A stretch of 64,000 nt of DNA from Microbulbifer flavimaris (GCF_001641755.2 NZ_LRFG02000003.1:372001-436000); one strand, 5' to 3'. Positions 1 to 8,748 are shown, numbered from the stretch's first letter. Made by a program: numbers and translations. Notes: a model not told the origin generated them from the letters alone.

Positions 1-105
1 ATACAGGCGGGCAAAGATGGTACCGATCACTAGCAGGCCGACAAAGACGGCCCCGGCCATTATCAAAATACTGGATAGATTCTGAATCACTGAATTAATC
101 TCCAT
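1..105 (-). CDS. yqiK: YqiK-like flotillin/SPFH membrane protein, N-terminal part only
   Basis: Only the first 35 codons are in the window; the gene runs off the left edge. The visible peptide starts MEINSVIQNL and is almost wholly a single hydrophobic N-terminal membrane segment (about residues 9-33), as in YqiK/flotillin proteins, which anchor by a short N-terminal helix and carry an SPFH domain behind it. The start codon lies one base after the stop of the YqiJ-like gene, so the two are translationally linked. Flotillins of this type organise inner-membrane microdomains. The assignment leans on context (PspA-YqiJ-YqiK order), because the SPFH domain itself cannot be seen. Confidence 0.7.
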   Translation of the reverse strand, partial: MEINSVIQNLSSILIMAGAVFVGLLVIGTIFARLY

Positions 106-106
106 T

Positions 107-766
107 TTAGTTATTCTCAACCAGGTGCTTACTGCTGGGGCGGATCACCCGGAAACGGGCCCCCTGGTCCTCCACCAACAGCACGGAATCGCCCTGGCTG
201 AACGTTTCCGTACCTTCCGGTTCCACCATGACATAGTGGGTGGTACCGAATTCATCGCTGAAGCGCGCTTCTGCCGGTGATCCGGCGGCGGCCTCTCCAA
301 GGGTCACCACCGCGACCCTGCCAACAAACGTTTTCCGGCCCACGGATTCGGTTTCGTCACCGACGGCAAAGCGACGCAGCAGGTTGCCCACTCCTCGTAC
401 TTGCGGCAGGGCTAATAGAAATACCGGAATCGCCAGCAGCCACCCGGGCAAAAGAACACCCACCAGTCCCGCAACAAACATCTGCAGGACCAGGCCCGTC
501 ACGCCAAAGCTGACCAGAAAGGCCACGAGCAGAATCAGTGCCGGCACCTCACCAAATCGCAGCCAGCCCAACAGTCTGGTGAGCCCCCCACTGGGACCCG
601 CATCGGGCATATCTGCATCGATATGGATATCCGGCAGCAGGTTATCGAGCAGGTCCGAGATTCCGAGACCAATCAATGTCATGACGCCCTCCATGAGGGC
701 AATCATGAACATCAGCACCAGTGCACCGGTAAAGAGAACGTTTTCGTCCTGAAGCAGGAAGGCCAT
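107..766 (-). CDS. yqiJ: YqiJ-like inner membrane protein (NfeD/OB-fold type partner of flotillin)
   Basis: 219 aa. The first hydrophobic stretch (about 8-38) is followed by an acidic linker (LLPDIHIDADMPDAG) and two or three more membrane segments (about 75-125). The C-terminal third (about 140-215) is soluble and beta-rich, as in the OB-fold domain of NfeD/YqiJ proteins that pair with flotillins. Its ATG overlaps the TAA stop of pspA by one base (TAATG), and yqiK follows one base after its own stop. The arrangement suggests one membrane-maintenance unit with PspA. The family call comes from length, topology and context; no catalytic motif is expected. Confidence 0.8.
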   Translation of the reverse strand: MAFLLQDENVLFTGALVLMFMIALMEGVMTLIGLGISDLLDNLLPDIHIDADMPDAGPSGGLTRLLGWLRFGEVPALILLVAFLVSFGVTGLVLQMFVAGLVGVLLPGWLLAIPVFLLALPQVRGVGNLLRRFAVGDETESVGRKTFVGRVAVVTLGEAAAGSPAEARFSDEFGTTHYVMVEPEGTETFSQGDSVLLVEDQGARFRVIRPSSKHLVENN

Positions 767-1434
767 TATGCTTCGGTCCTGGATTTGATCTTGGCCAGCC
801 GCTCCTTGATCCGATTGTTACGCGACAATTCCTCCAGCTCTGCCAGCTTGGTCGCGTCCGCACTGGATTCCGCCGTGGGGACCCCGGCGCCCTCCATGAT
901 GCGGTTAAAGGCACCGGTGGCCTGCTCGACCTTGTCGGCGGTTGCGCGACTGCTGCCACCCTGGCCACCGGTAGCACCGTTTGCCTCGTGCTCTGTTGCG
1001 CGGACGAATTCCCGGAGCTGTTCGCGCATCTCGCGCTTTTTGCCCTGCAATGCACTGATGTAGGCATTCAGCTCCTTGATCTCGCCATCGGTATCGGCGA
1101 TCGCTTTCTCCAGCACCGGGATTTGGGCTTCGATGTCCATCTGTTTGGCGATGGCGGCTTCCGCCAGATCATCACGGCCCTGATCCACCGCAACCTCAAT
1201 CTGCTCTGCCAGACTGGCGTGACGGGTATTCTCGTCGTTCAGCGTGCGGCTGCTCAGGTATTTTGCAGCCTCGGCCTTGCCGAGCTGGTCCCGCACTTCA
1301 GCAATTGCATCATCAATTTCCCGGATGGCCTGCTCCATCACCAGCTGTGGTGTCGCATTTTCAACGGAATCCACCAAAGCATTGGCTGAAGCGGAGATGA
1401 TACGGGAGATTCTTTTCACGAGTCCTTCTTTCAT
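766..1434 (-). CDS. pspA: PspA/IM30 family membrane-stress protein
   Basis: 222 aa, the usual PspA length. The N-terminus MKEGLVKRISRIISASANAL is the amphipathic helix that binds stressed membrane, followed by the family segment NATPQLVMEQAIREIDDAI. Nearly all of the rest is predicted coiled coil (about 25-145 and 185-222), interrupted by a Gly/Ser-rich patch near 150. PspA oligomers bind the inner membrane and limit proton leakage. Here it is not linked to pspB, pspC or pspF; instead it heads yqiJ-yqiK with an RHH-like gene just upstream, as in flotillin-associated PspA loci. Sigma-54 control by PspF is therefore not indicated. Confidence 0.93.
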   Translation of the reverse strand: MKEGLVKRISRIISASANALVDSVENATPQLVMEQAIREIDDAIAEVRDQLGKAEAAKYLSSRTLNDENTRHASLAEQIEVAVDQGRDDLAEAAIAKQMDIEAQIPVLEKAIADTDGEIKELNAYISALQGKKREMREQLREFVRATEHEANGATGGQGGSSRATADKVEQATGAFNRIMEGAGVPTAESSADATKLAELEELSRNNRIKERLAKIKSRTEA

Positions 1435-1464
1435 GTTGTTTTTCCTTTTACTTTTTCTTTGGTT

Positions 1465-1926
1465 TTAGCGGGATGATTTATCAAGAGGTTGCAGATATTC
1501 ACGGAGGGTTTGCCCGATATCCGGGCTGGGCCTGTCGGTACCTGCTGCCAGCGAGAGCAGCCGGAGCTTGTTTAGGAAGGCGTCAATCGCCGGCAGTGCG
1601 CGCTTTTCCAGTGCCGGCACCATATCCTGCTGATTTGCACAGGACTGGATGGCCGCAGCCCCCTCGGAGACAAGGTCCATGACGGCTTCCACCAGCAGGC
1701 TTCTCTCTGTGCCCTCCGCATATCGCGCGCGCACTGGCAGCATGGCCTCTGTGGAGGTCAGGTAGGCAAGAGCGAAACTCCCGGCACCGGCAGATTCCCT
1801 GGCCATCGCAATGAGTTCACGGACTTTCTCGCTCTGGGTGACCGCACCGTTGCGATCGATGGACATCAGGTAGGCGTAGTCCTCGGGAGAGAGGCGGGCG
1901 GATATGGACTGGGACTTATTGAGCAT
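1465..1926 (-). CDS. Unknown protein with ribbon-helix-helix-like N-terminus, upstream of pspA
   Basis: 153 aa, not recognised as a named family. The first 40 residues (SISARLSPEDYAYL, then TQSEKVRELIAMA) have the strand-helix-helix spacing of MetJ/Arc ribbon-helix-helix DNA-binding domains: a short beta strand with alternating residues, then two helices, the second opening with T-x-S-E-K. The remainder is helical and Ala/Leu-rich with no membrane segment. It lies 30 bases upstream of pspA on the same strand, so it is probably the first gene of the psp-yqiJK operon. I infer that it could be an autoregulator of the operon; a structural PspA partner is an alternative. Confidence 0.7.
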   Translation of the reverse strand: MLNKSQSISARLSPEDYAYLMSIDRNGAVTQSEKVRELIAMARESAGAGSFALAYLTSTEAMLPVRARYAEGTERSLLVEAVMDLVSEGAAAIQSCANQQDMVPALEKRALPAIDAFLNKLRLLSLAAGTDRPSPDIGQTLREYLQPLDKSSR

Positions 1927-2215
1927 GGCAGTGACCAGTAGTTTTTTTGCCTGGTACCGCCGGCAGTATTGAAGAGTTCAGGGCTGGCAATCGCGCAAGC
2001 CGTGTATACAAAAGTACACATCCAAAGTGTGCCGGTCAATTACATGTCATTACAGCAGGCTCTCTGGCGTTTATTTCCTCGCACCACCCTATGTCCCCGG
2101 TACGGTCGTGCCGATGCGAATCATTTCGCGCCCAGCTTTGACGCCGCGCCCACCCCCCAGCGCTTCTGTGCTTTGCTGGGAGGAAGGGACGGCCCCCAAG
2201 GATGATCGGATTCCC
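1927..2215. other. Intergenic region between the divergent psp operon and nadV
   Basis: This 289-base gap must hold promoters for both the psp-yqiJK operon (minus) and nadV (plus). No clear sigma-70 or sigma-54 box, riboswitch or terminator could be made out by eye. Short open frames here look like non-coding sequence. Confidence 0.5.
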
Positions 2216-3598
2216 ATGACCGCGCACAACCTGATTCTCAATGTCGACAGCTACAAGGCGAGTCACTTCCTGCAGTATCCGCCCGGCGCGGAATATATCA
2301 GCAGCTATATCGAGTGCCGCGGTGGCGATTTCGCCGAGCCGCTATTTTTCGGGCTACAGGCGTTCATCAAGGAGTACCTGCTGACGCCTGTTCATGCCGG
2401 GGATATCGACGAGGCGGAGACGGTTCTCACCGCCCACGGGCTGCCGTTTCACCGTCAGGGCTGGGAGCACATCCTGCACCGGCACGATGGCTTGCTGCCG
2501 CTGGAAATCAGCGCCGTCCCCGAGGGCACGCCGGTACCCCTGCACAATGTCATGCTGCAGGTGGTCAATACCGACCCGAGCTGCTTCTGGCTGACCAGCT
2601 ATATCGAGACCGCATTAGTTCGCGCCATCTGGTATCCGGTGACCGTGGCCACCCAGAGCCGGGCCATCAAAGCCATCATTGGGCGCTATCTGGAGGAGAC
2701 TGCCGGCAGCCGTGCAGGGCTCGATTTCAAGCTGCATGACTTCGGTGCCCGCGGCGCCAGCAGTCTGGAATCCGCCATGCTCGGGGGCATGTCGCACCTG
2801 GTGAACTTCCAGGGCACCGATACCGTCTCCGCACTGGTGGCAGCGCGCCGGTTTTACGGTGCCGATATGCCGGCCTTTTCCATTCCCGCCGCGGAGCACA
2901 GCACCATGACTGCCTGGGGCAAGGACCGGGAGGAGCAGGCCTATGCCAATATGTTGCAACGGTTCGCCGGACCCGGCCGGGTCGTCGCGGTAGTGAGCGA
3001 CAGCTACGATCTCTGGCACGCGATCGAAAATATCTGGGGCGGCAGCCTGAAACAAAAAGTCATCCACAGCGGCGGCACCCTGGTGGTGCGGCCGGATTCC
3101 GGTGACCCGGCCTCGATCGTGACCGAGAGCCTCGAGCGACTGATGCGTATTTTCGGTACCCGGGAAAATGCCAAAGGCTTCCGGGTACTGCCGGACTTCA
3201 TCCGCCTGATTCAGGGTGACGGCGTCTCCCGGTTTTCCATCCCCCAGATACTGGAGGCGATGAAAGAACAGCGGATGAGCGCAGAGAATATAACCTTTGG
3301 TATGGGCGGGGAGCTGTTGCAGAAGCTCGACCGGGATACGCTCAATTTCGCCATGAAGGCCAGTGCCATCTGTATTGACGGCAAGTGGCACGACGTATGG
3401 AAAGACCCGGTGACCGGGCCGGAGAAGAAATCCAAGCGCGGACGCCTGGCGCTGATCAGGGGCGACTCCGGCAAGCTGGAAACGATCCGCCTGGAAGCAC
3501 TGAACCAGCGCAGGAACCTGCTGCAGCCGGTATACCGGGACGGGCGCCTGTTGCAGGAAACGAGCTTCGAGGAGGTGCGTCAACGAGCGAGCCTCTGA
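2216..3598 (+). CDS. nadV: Nicotinamide phosphoribosyltransferase (NAMPT/NadV type)
   Basis: 460 aa from ATG 2216, matching bacterial NadV. An open frame continues upstream to 2027, but that extension (MCRSITCHYS...) is not protein-like, and the family N-terminus begins at MTAHNLILNVDSYKASHF. The motifs NVDSYKASHFLQYPPG, the active-site core KLHDFGARGASSLESAMLGG, AAEHSTMTAWG and VVRPDSGDP are typical of NAMPT. The enzyme joins nicotinamide to PRPP to give NMN, the first step of one-step NAD salvage. It stands alone: no nudix gene, NMN adenylyltransferase or NrtR regulator is adjacent. It is expressed away from the psp operon across a 289-base gap. Confidence 0.93.
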   Translation: MTAHNLILNVDSYKASHFLQYPPGAEYISSYIECRGGDFAEPLFFGLQAFIKEYLLTPVHAGDIDEAETVLTAHGLPFHRQGWEHILHRHDGLLPLEISAVPEGTPVPLHNVMLQVVNTDPSCFWLTSYIETALVRAIWYPVTVATQSRAIKAIIGRYLEETAGSRAGLDFKLHDFGARGASSLESAMLGGMSHLVNFQGTDTVSALVAARRFYGADMPAFSIPAAEHSTMTAWGKDREEQAYANMLQRFAGPGRVVAVVSDSYDLWHAIENIWGGSLKQKVIHSGGTLVVRPDSGDPASIVTESLERLMRIFGTRENAKGFRVLPDFIRLIQGDGVSRFSIPQILEAMKEQRMSAENITFGMGGELLQKLDRDTLNFAMKASAICIDGKWHDVWKDPVTGPEKKSKRGRLALIRGDSGKLETIRLEALNQRRNLLQPVYRDGRLLQETSFEEVRQRASL

Positions 3599-3914
3599 GC
3601 AACAGACGACGCGATCCCGACCAGCCCTTACGGCCATCACCCACCCTCCTCCGGCTCCCCACGATCGACTGCGACGCCCTCAACTCAACTGATACTCGCT
3701 TCACCTTAACGACGACCGCTTTACAGGCTGCTCCCGTCAGGTGGAACCTGACATTTGGCCACAAATTTGCATCGATCGTGGATGCGCTGACCGGCCTCCA
3801 CCATTGTGGTAGGTTGGGCATACCGGTCAGCTGGGACACTGGCCCGGTGACCAGAGAACAATAACCAATACTCCCGGCAGCACTGACCTGCGGTGAACCG
3901 GGCTGGGGAGGACC
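3599..3914. other. Intergenic region upstream of the TldD cluster
   Basis: This gap of 316 bases between nadV and the first tldD-like gene has no credible coding frame. It carries a perfect 7-base inverted repeat with a 3-base centre (3736-3752) listed separately. The promoter of the nine-gene cluster is presumably here, but no confident -35/-10 pair is visible. No Rho-independent terminator is obvious after nadV. Confidence 0.6.
3736..3752. promoter_or_regulatory. Perfect inverted repeat upstream of tldD cluster (possible operator)
   Basis: GTCAGGT-GGA-ACCTGAC is a perfect 7-base inverted repeat around a 3-base centre, about 165 bases upstream of the first tldD-like start. There is no T-run after it, so it is not a terminator. 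The size and tight centre suit a dimeric repressor or activator site, but no regulator can be named. Confidence 0.35.
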
Positions 3915-5546
3915 ATGCAGAGACGAGAATTCCTGAGGCTGGCCGGTGTGGGTGCCGGCGGTATCCTGTTGCCGGTGTACGGCACCCGGGTAACCGCGGC
4001 GGAACTCACCGAAAACGGCATGGATGTGCGGCGCAAGAAGGCGCTGGCAGATGTTGTGCTGAATGCTGCGCGCAAAGCCGGTGCCAGCTATACCGATGTG
4101 CGCATCGGCCGCTACCTGAACCAGTTTGTCATCACCCGCGAGACCCGCGTCGAGAATATCGTCAATACCGAGTCTTTCGGGGCCGGCATCCGCGTGCTGG
4201 CCAATGGGACCTGGGGCTTCGCCGCCACCAATGACCTGACCGACGATGGCATCGCCCAGGCGGCCCGCCGCGCGGTCGCCATTGCCAGGGCCAATTCCAA
4301 GTACCAGGTTGAGCCAGTACAGCTGGCGCCGGTCAAAGGTGTGGGCGAGGTGGCCTGGCAGACACCCATCCAGAAAAACGCCTTCGAAGTGCCCATCGGT
4401 GAGAAGGTGGACTACCTGATGGAGGTCAACAACAGCGCGCTCAAGGCCGGCGCCAGCTTTATCAACTCCTCCCTTTACCTGGTCAACGAACAGAAGTATT
4501 TCGCCTCCAGCGACGGCTCCTATATCGATCAGGACGTACATCGCCTGTGGGCGCCGATGACGGTCACTGCAGTGGACAAGGAAACCGGCCTGTTCAAGAC
4601 CCGCGATGGCCTGAGCACCCCGGTGGGAATGGGTTACGAATACCTGGACGGTCGCGAGGAAGACAAGATCCAGGGGCAGACGACCCTGTACAAGAACTCC
4701 TATGACATGGCCGAGGATGCGATCCTCGCCGCCGATCAGGCCAGGGCCAAGCTCTCCGCAAAATCCATTGACCCGGGCAAATACGACCTGGTACTGGAAC
4801 CCCTGCACCTGCGGCTGACCATCCATGAGTCCGTGGGTCACCCGCTGGAACTGGATCGGGTGCTGGGTTACGAGGCGAACTTTGCCGGGACTTCATTCGC
4901 CACCCTGGACAAGTGGCGCAGTGGCAAATTCCAGTACGGCAGCGACAAGGTGAACCTGTTTGCCGACCGGACCCAGCCCGGCTCCCTGGGCGCGGTCGGC
5001 TATGACGATGAGGGTGTCAAAGCGAAACGGTGGGACCTGGTGAAGGACGGCATCCTGGTGAATTACCAGGCTACGCGGGACCAGGTGCATATGATCGACC
5101 AGGACGAATCCCACGGTTGTTCCTATGCCGACAGCTGGGACAGCGTGCAATTCCAACGCATGCCCAACGTGTCCCTGGCACCGGGCGAGGAAAAGTATTC
5201 CGTTGACGACATGATCCGCGACGTCGAAAAGGGCATTTACATCCTTGGTCGCGGCTCCTACTCCATTGACCAGCAGCGCTACAACTTCCAGTTCGGCGGC
5301 CAGCTGTTTTATGAAATCAAGAATGGCGAGATCGTCGGCCAGGTGGAGGATGTCGCCTACCAGTCGAACACCCAGGAGTTCTGGAACTCCTGTTCGGCCA
5401 TTTGCGATGAGAGTGATTACCGCCTGGGCGGCACTTTCTTCGACGGCAAGGGCCAGCCAAGTCAGGTGAGCGCCGTCTCCCACGGCTGCGCCACCACCCG
5501 CTTTGACCAGATCAATGTGATCAATACCAAGCGTAATATTTCGTAA
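3915..5546 (+). CDS. Tat-exported TldD-type metalloprotease, copy 1
   Basis: 543 aa. The N-terminus MQRREFLRLAGVGAGG is a twin-arginine signal (RREFL followed by a hydrophobic stretch and TAA cleavage region near 32), so the protein should be exported folded. The rest is TldD/PmbA family: a beta-rich N-domain, then HESVGH (residues 304-309), the HExxxH zinc site of TldD, followed by LGYEANFAGTSF. Cytoplasmic TldD-TldE cleaves peptides such as microcin B17 precursor and CcdA. Here the usual Cys in the C-terminal C-G-K-x-G-Q motif appears replaced (FFDGKGQ). The PmbA/TldE-like partner follows 72 bases downstream. The second TldD copy is of identical length. The start is the ATG giving the Tat motif. 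Confidence 0.9.
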   Translation: MQRREFLRLAGVGAGGILLPVYGTRVTAAELTENGMDVRRKKALADVVLNAARKAGASYTDVRIGRYLNQFVITRETRVENIVNTESFGAGIRVLANGTWGFAATNDLTDDGIAQAARRAVAIARANSKYQVEPVQLAPVKGVGEVAWQTPIQKNAFEVPIGEKVDYLMEVNNSALKAGASFINSSLYLVNEQKYFASSDGSYIDQDVHRLWAPMTVTAVDKETGLFKTRDGLSTPVGMGYEYLDGREEDKIQGQTTLYKNSYDMAEDAILAADQARAKLSAKSIDPGKYDLVLEPLHLRLTIHESVGHPLELDRVLGYEANFAGTSFATLDKWRSGKFQYGSDKVNLFADRTQPGSLGAVGYDDEGVKAKRWDLVKDGILVNYQATRDQVHMIDQDESHGCSYADSWDSVQFQRMPNVSLAPGEEKYSVDDMIRDVEKGIYILGRGSYSIDQQRYNFQFGGQLFYEIKNGEIVGQVEDVAYQSNTQEFWNSCSAICDESDYRLGGTFFDGKGQPSQVSAVSHGCATTRFDQINVINTKRNIS

Positions 5547-5618
5547 GACACTGCTCGGGTCACTCCCCCAGGCTGATAGGGCGGGCCCGTAAAAGAATAA
5601 GTAACCGGAGAAAAAATA

Positions 5619-6950
5619 ATGGCAATCCTGACCAGAAGTGAAGCAAAGCGCATTCTCGACAAGGTACTCAAATACAGTCGCGCCGATGGTGCCAGCGCCC
5701 AGTTGACTGGCGCTGAGACCGGCAATATCCGCTACGCCCGCAACAGCGTTTCCACTAGCGGCATTGTGGATAATATCGAGCTGGCCGTTGAGGCCCGCTT
5801 TGGCAAGAAATCCGGTGTCGCCACCATCAATGAATTCAGCGATGCCGCGCTGGAAAAAGTGATGCGCCGCGCTGAGGAGCTGGCGAAGCTCTCCCCGGAA
5901 AATCCGGAAGCCATGCCATTGCTAGGCCCGCAGAAATACGTGGACGTGAATGCCTTTGCCAAGGGTACTGCCAACATTACACCGGAGCAGCGCGCCAAGG
6001 CGGCGGCCGACTCCATCATGGCGGCCAAGAAGAAAAAGGTGGTTGCCGCCGGCTACCTGGAGGACGACCGCTCTTTTGCCGCTGTCGCCAACACCGAGGG
6101 ACTGTTCGGCTACCACGTTGCCACTTCAGCCAACTTCACCGTCACCATGCGCACCGAGAATGGTCTCGGTTCCGGCTGGGCCGAGAGTGACGTGACCGAC
6201 TTTGCCGATATGAGCACCGCGCTCACTTCCGGTATCGCCATCGACAAAGCCGTGCAATCCCAGGAGGCCCGCGCGCTGGAACCCGGCAAGTACACGGTGA
6301 TCCTGGAACCCAACGCGGTTTCCGGTCTGCTGGGTTACATGATGTACAGCTACAACGCCCGCAGCGCCGATGAGGGCCGCAGCTTTATGAGCAAGAAAGG
6401 CGGCGGCAACCGCCTGGGCGAAAAGATGTTCGACAAGCGCGTACACATCTACTCGGATCCCGCCGACCCGAATGTACCGGCCACCCCCTGGTCCGGAGAG
6501 GACAATATGGCCCTGCAGCGCATCGACTGGGTCAGGGATGGTGTCGCCGCCAATATGCCGCGCAGCCGCTACTGGGCGGAGAAAAATGAGGAAGAGGCAA
6601 TTCCCACTCCCGGCAACCTGATCATGGTAGGTGGTGACAAGTCCACCGAGGAAATGATCAAAAATACCCGTCGCGGCATCCTGGTGACCCGCACCTGGTA
6701 TATCCGCATGGTGGATCCACAGTCCCTGCTGCTGACCGGCCTGACTCGTGACGGCACTTTCTATATCGAGAACGGCAAGATCAAGTATCCGGTCAAGAAT
6801 TTCCGCTTCAATGAGAGCCCGGTGATCATGCTCAACAACATCGAGGAAATGGGCCAGGCCAAGCGCGTGGGCATGTGGGGCTTTTCCGCCATGGTGCCGG
6901 CACTGAAAGTGCGCGATTTCACCTTCAGCAGCCTTTCCGACGCCGTTTAA
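5619..6950 (+). CDS. TldE/PmbA-type partner subunit
   Basis: 443 aa, the usual PmbA/TldE size. It starts MAILTRSEAKRILDKVLKYS after a good ribosome site (GGAG, 7 bases before ATG). It has the family's fold signals, RYARNSVSTSGI in the N-domain and PWSGEDNMALQRIDWVRDGV and ENGKIKYPVKNFRFNESP toward the C-terminus, and lacks HExxxH, as expected for the non-catalytic TldE side of the heterodimer. It has no signal peptide although both flanking TldD-like genes have Tat signals. I infer that it may either be carried through Tat as a passenger in a folded complex or work in the cytoplasm before export. Confidence 0.9.
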   Translation: MAILTRSEAKRILDKVLKYSRADGASAQLTGAETGNIRYARNSVSTSGIVDNIELAVEARFGKKSGVATINEFSDAALEKVMRRAEELAKLSPENPEAMPLLGPQKYVDVNAFAKGTANITPEQRAKAAADSIMAAKKKKVVAAGYLEDDRSFAAVANTEGLFGYHVATSANFTVTMRTENGLGSGWAESDVTDFADMSTALTSGIAIDKAVQSQEARALEPGKYTVILEPNAVSGLLGYMMYSYNARSADEGRSFMSKKGGGNRLGEKMFDKRVHIYSDPADPNVPATPWSGEDNMALQRIDWVRDGVAANMPRSRYWAEKNEEEAIPTPGNLIMVGGDKSTEEMIKNTRRGILVTRTWYIRMVDPQSLLLTGLTRDGTFYIENGKIKYPVKNFRFNESPVIMLNNIEEMGQAKRVGMWGFSAMVPALKVRDFTFSSLSDAV

Positions 6951-6977
6951 GTGCGCCAGCCAACACGAGGACCTGAC

Positions 6978-8609
6978 ATGGACAGAAGAAAATTTCTCCA
7001 GTTGAGTGGCGCCGGTGTCGGTGCATCCATGCTGCCGTTCGCCGGCAATGTGATTGCCGAGAGCCAGCTGACCACCGACGGCATTGACCTTTCCGTCAAG
7101 AAAGAACTGGCCGATGCCGCCCTGAATACCGCCACCAAACTGGGAGCCACCTATGCCGATGTCCGTATCGGCCGCTACCTGAACCAGTACGTGCTGACCC
7201 GCGAACTGCAGCTGCAGAATGTGGTCAACACCGAGTCCATCGGCATGGGCGTTCGGGTGATTGCCAATGGCACCTGGGGTTTCAGTGCCACCAACGATAT
7301 GACCGTCGACGGCATCGCCAAAGCCACCCGCAAGGCCGTGGCCACCGCCAAAGCCAATTCAAAACACCAGAGTGAACCGGTGCAGCTGGCGGAGCAAAAG
7401 GGCTTCGGTGAAGTGAGCTGGAAAACGCCGATCCAGAAAAACGCCATGCAAGTGCCGCTGGCGGAAAAAATCGACCTGCTGATGGAAGTGAACAAGTCGG
7501 CCATGGATGCCGGCGCGAGCTTTATCAACTCCAGCCTCTACCTGGTCAACGAGCAGAAGTACTTCGCTTCCACCGACGGCTCTTACATCGACCAGGACGT
7601 TCACCGCCTGTGGGCGCCGATGACCGTCACCGCTGTGGACAAGAAAAGTGGCGGCTTCCGCACCCGCAATGGCCTCAGCCAGCCGGTCGGACGCGGCTTT
7701 GAGTACCTGGACGGCCGCGCCGAGGACAAGGTGCAATCACAGACCGTGCTTTATCGCGATTCCTACGACATGATCGAGGATGCGAAACTGGCCGCGCAGC
7801 AGGCCCAGGAAAAGCTCAATGCCAAGTCGGTCAAACCCGGCAAGTACGATCTGGTGCTGGACCCGAGCCACCTGTGGCTCACCATCCACGAGTCCGTCGG
7901 CCACCCCCTGGAACTGGACCGGGTACTGGGCTACGAGGCCAACTACGCGGGCACCTCCTTCGCCACCCTGGACAAATGGCGCAGCGGCAAATTCCAGTAC
8001 GGCAGCGACAAGGTCAACCTGTTTGCCGACAAAGTGCAGCCCGGCTCCCTGGGCGCTGTCGGCTATGACGACGAGGGTGTGCAGACCGGCCAATGGGACC
8101 TGGTGAAGGACGGCATCCTGGTCAACTACCAGGCCACCCGCGACCAGGTACACATGCTCGGCCAGGATAAGTCCCACGGTTGTTCCTATGCCGATGACTG
8201 GTCCAGTGTGCAGTTCCAGCGCATGCCCAACGTCTCGCTGTTGCCCGGCAAGGAAGAACTGAGCCTCGACGAGATGATCAAGGACGTGGAAAAGGGCATC
8301 TACATTATCGGTGCCGGCTCCTTCTCCATCGACCAGCAACGTTACAACTTCCAGTTTGGTGGCCAGCTGTTCTACGAAATCGAGGACGGCAAGATTACCG
8401 GCATGGTGGAAGACGTTGCCTACCAGTCGAACACGCAGGAATTCTGGAACTCCTGCTCCCAGATCTGCGACAAGCGCGACTACCGTCTGGGGGGCTCCTT
8501 CTTCGACGGCAAGGGCCAGCCGAGCCAGGTGAGCACCGTGTCCCACGGCAGCTCCACTGCACGCTTTGACGGGGTCAATGTGATCAACACCAAGCGTAAG
8601 ATCGGTTAA
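6978..8609 (+). CDS. Tat-exported TldD-type metalloprotease, copy 2
   Basis: 543 aa from ATG 6978; a GTG-initiated extension to 6951 is possible, but the ATG gives a clean Tat signal, MDRRKFLQLSGAGVGA, and follows GAGG. HESVGH occupies residues 304-309, the same positions as in copy 1, and the two proteins are alike along their whole length, so this is a tandem duplication with the TldE gene between them. Differences cluster in surface loops (for example FKTRDGLSTPVG versus FRTRNGLSQPVG). The C-terminal FFDGKGQPSQVS again lacks the Cys expected from E. coli TldD. Each copy could pair with the single TldE, or one could serve as a homodimer. Confidence 0.9.
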   Translation: MDRRKFLQLSGAGVGASMLPFAGNVIAESQLTTDGIDLSVKKELADAALNTATKLGATYADVRIGRYLNQYVLTRELQLQNVVNTESIGMGVRVIANGTWGFSATNDMTVDGIAKATRKAVATAKANSKHQSEPVQLAEQKGFGEVSWKTPIQKNAMQVPLAEKIDLLMEVNKSAMDAGASFINSSLYLVNEQKYFASTDGSYIDQDVHRLWAPMTVTAVDKKSGGFRTRNGLSQPVGRGFEYLDGRAEDKVQSQTVLYRDSYDMIEDAKLAAQQAQEKLNAKSVKPGKYDLVLDPSHLWLTIHESVGHPLELDRVLGYEANYAGTSFATLDKWRSGKFQYGSDKVNLFADKVQPGSLGAVGYDDEGVQTGQWDLVKDGILVNYQATRDQVHMLGQDKSHGCSYADDWSSVQFQRMPNVSLLPGKEELSLDEMIKDVEKGIYIIGAGSFSIDQQRYNFQFGGQLFYEIEDGKITGMVEDVAYQSNTQEFWNSCSQICDKRDYRLGGSFFDGKGQPSQVSTVSHGSSTARFDGVNVINTKRKIG

Positions 8610-8634
8610 TTGGCTGCGGACCTGAATAGAGGTC

Positions 8635-8700
8635 GTCAGGCCGGCACCGGCCGGGATCCAGTCACCCCCAGTACTGGATGCCAGCCGGGGCCGGCATGAC
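8635..8700. repeat. Long imperfect hairpin (REP-like) in gap after tldD copy 2
   Basis: Left arm 8635-8661 and right arm 8674-8700 are near-perfect reverse complements (27 bases each, about 3 mismatches) around a 12-base loop. The arms run from GTCA..CCGGC..GG.ATCCAG to its complement. The GTCA/TGAC ends and CCGG-rich arms resemble chromosomal REP/BIME-type repeats. It could also reduce transcription readthrough into the DUF4159 gene. No other copy was noticed in this window. Confidence 0.6.
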
Positions 8701-8748
8701 GATCCGGGTATTCACGTCCAGCTACACATTGAGTACAGAGCAGTAACC

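Noticed and set aside
3456..4841. Long minus-strand open frame opposite nadV and the first tldD gene
   Set aside because: It spans two genuine genes on the other strand, with no domain and atypical composition.
7737..8546. Minus-strand frame within the second tldD gene
   Set aside because: It is antisense to a conserved protein; the same kind of frame occurs opposite copy 1, as expected for mirrored codons.
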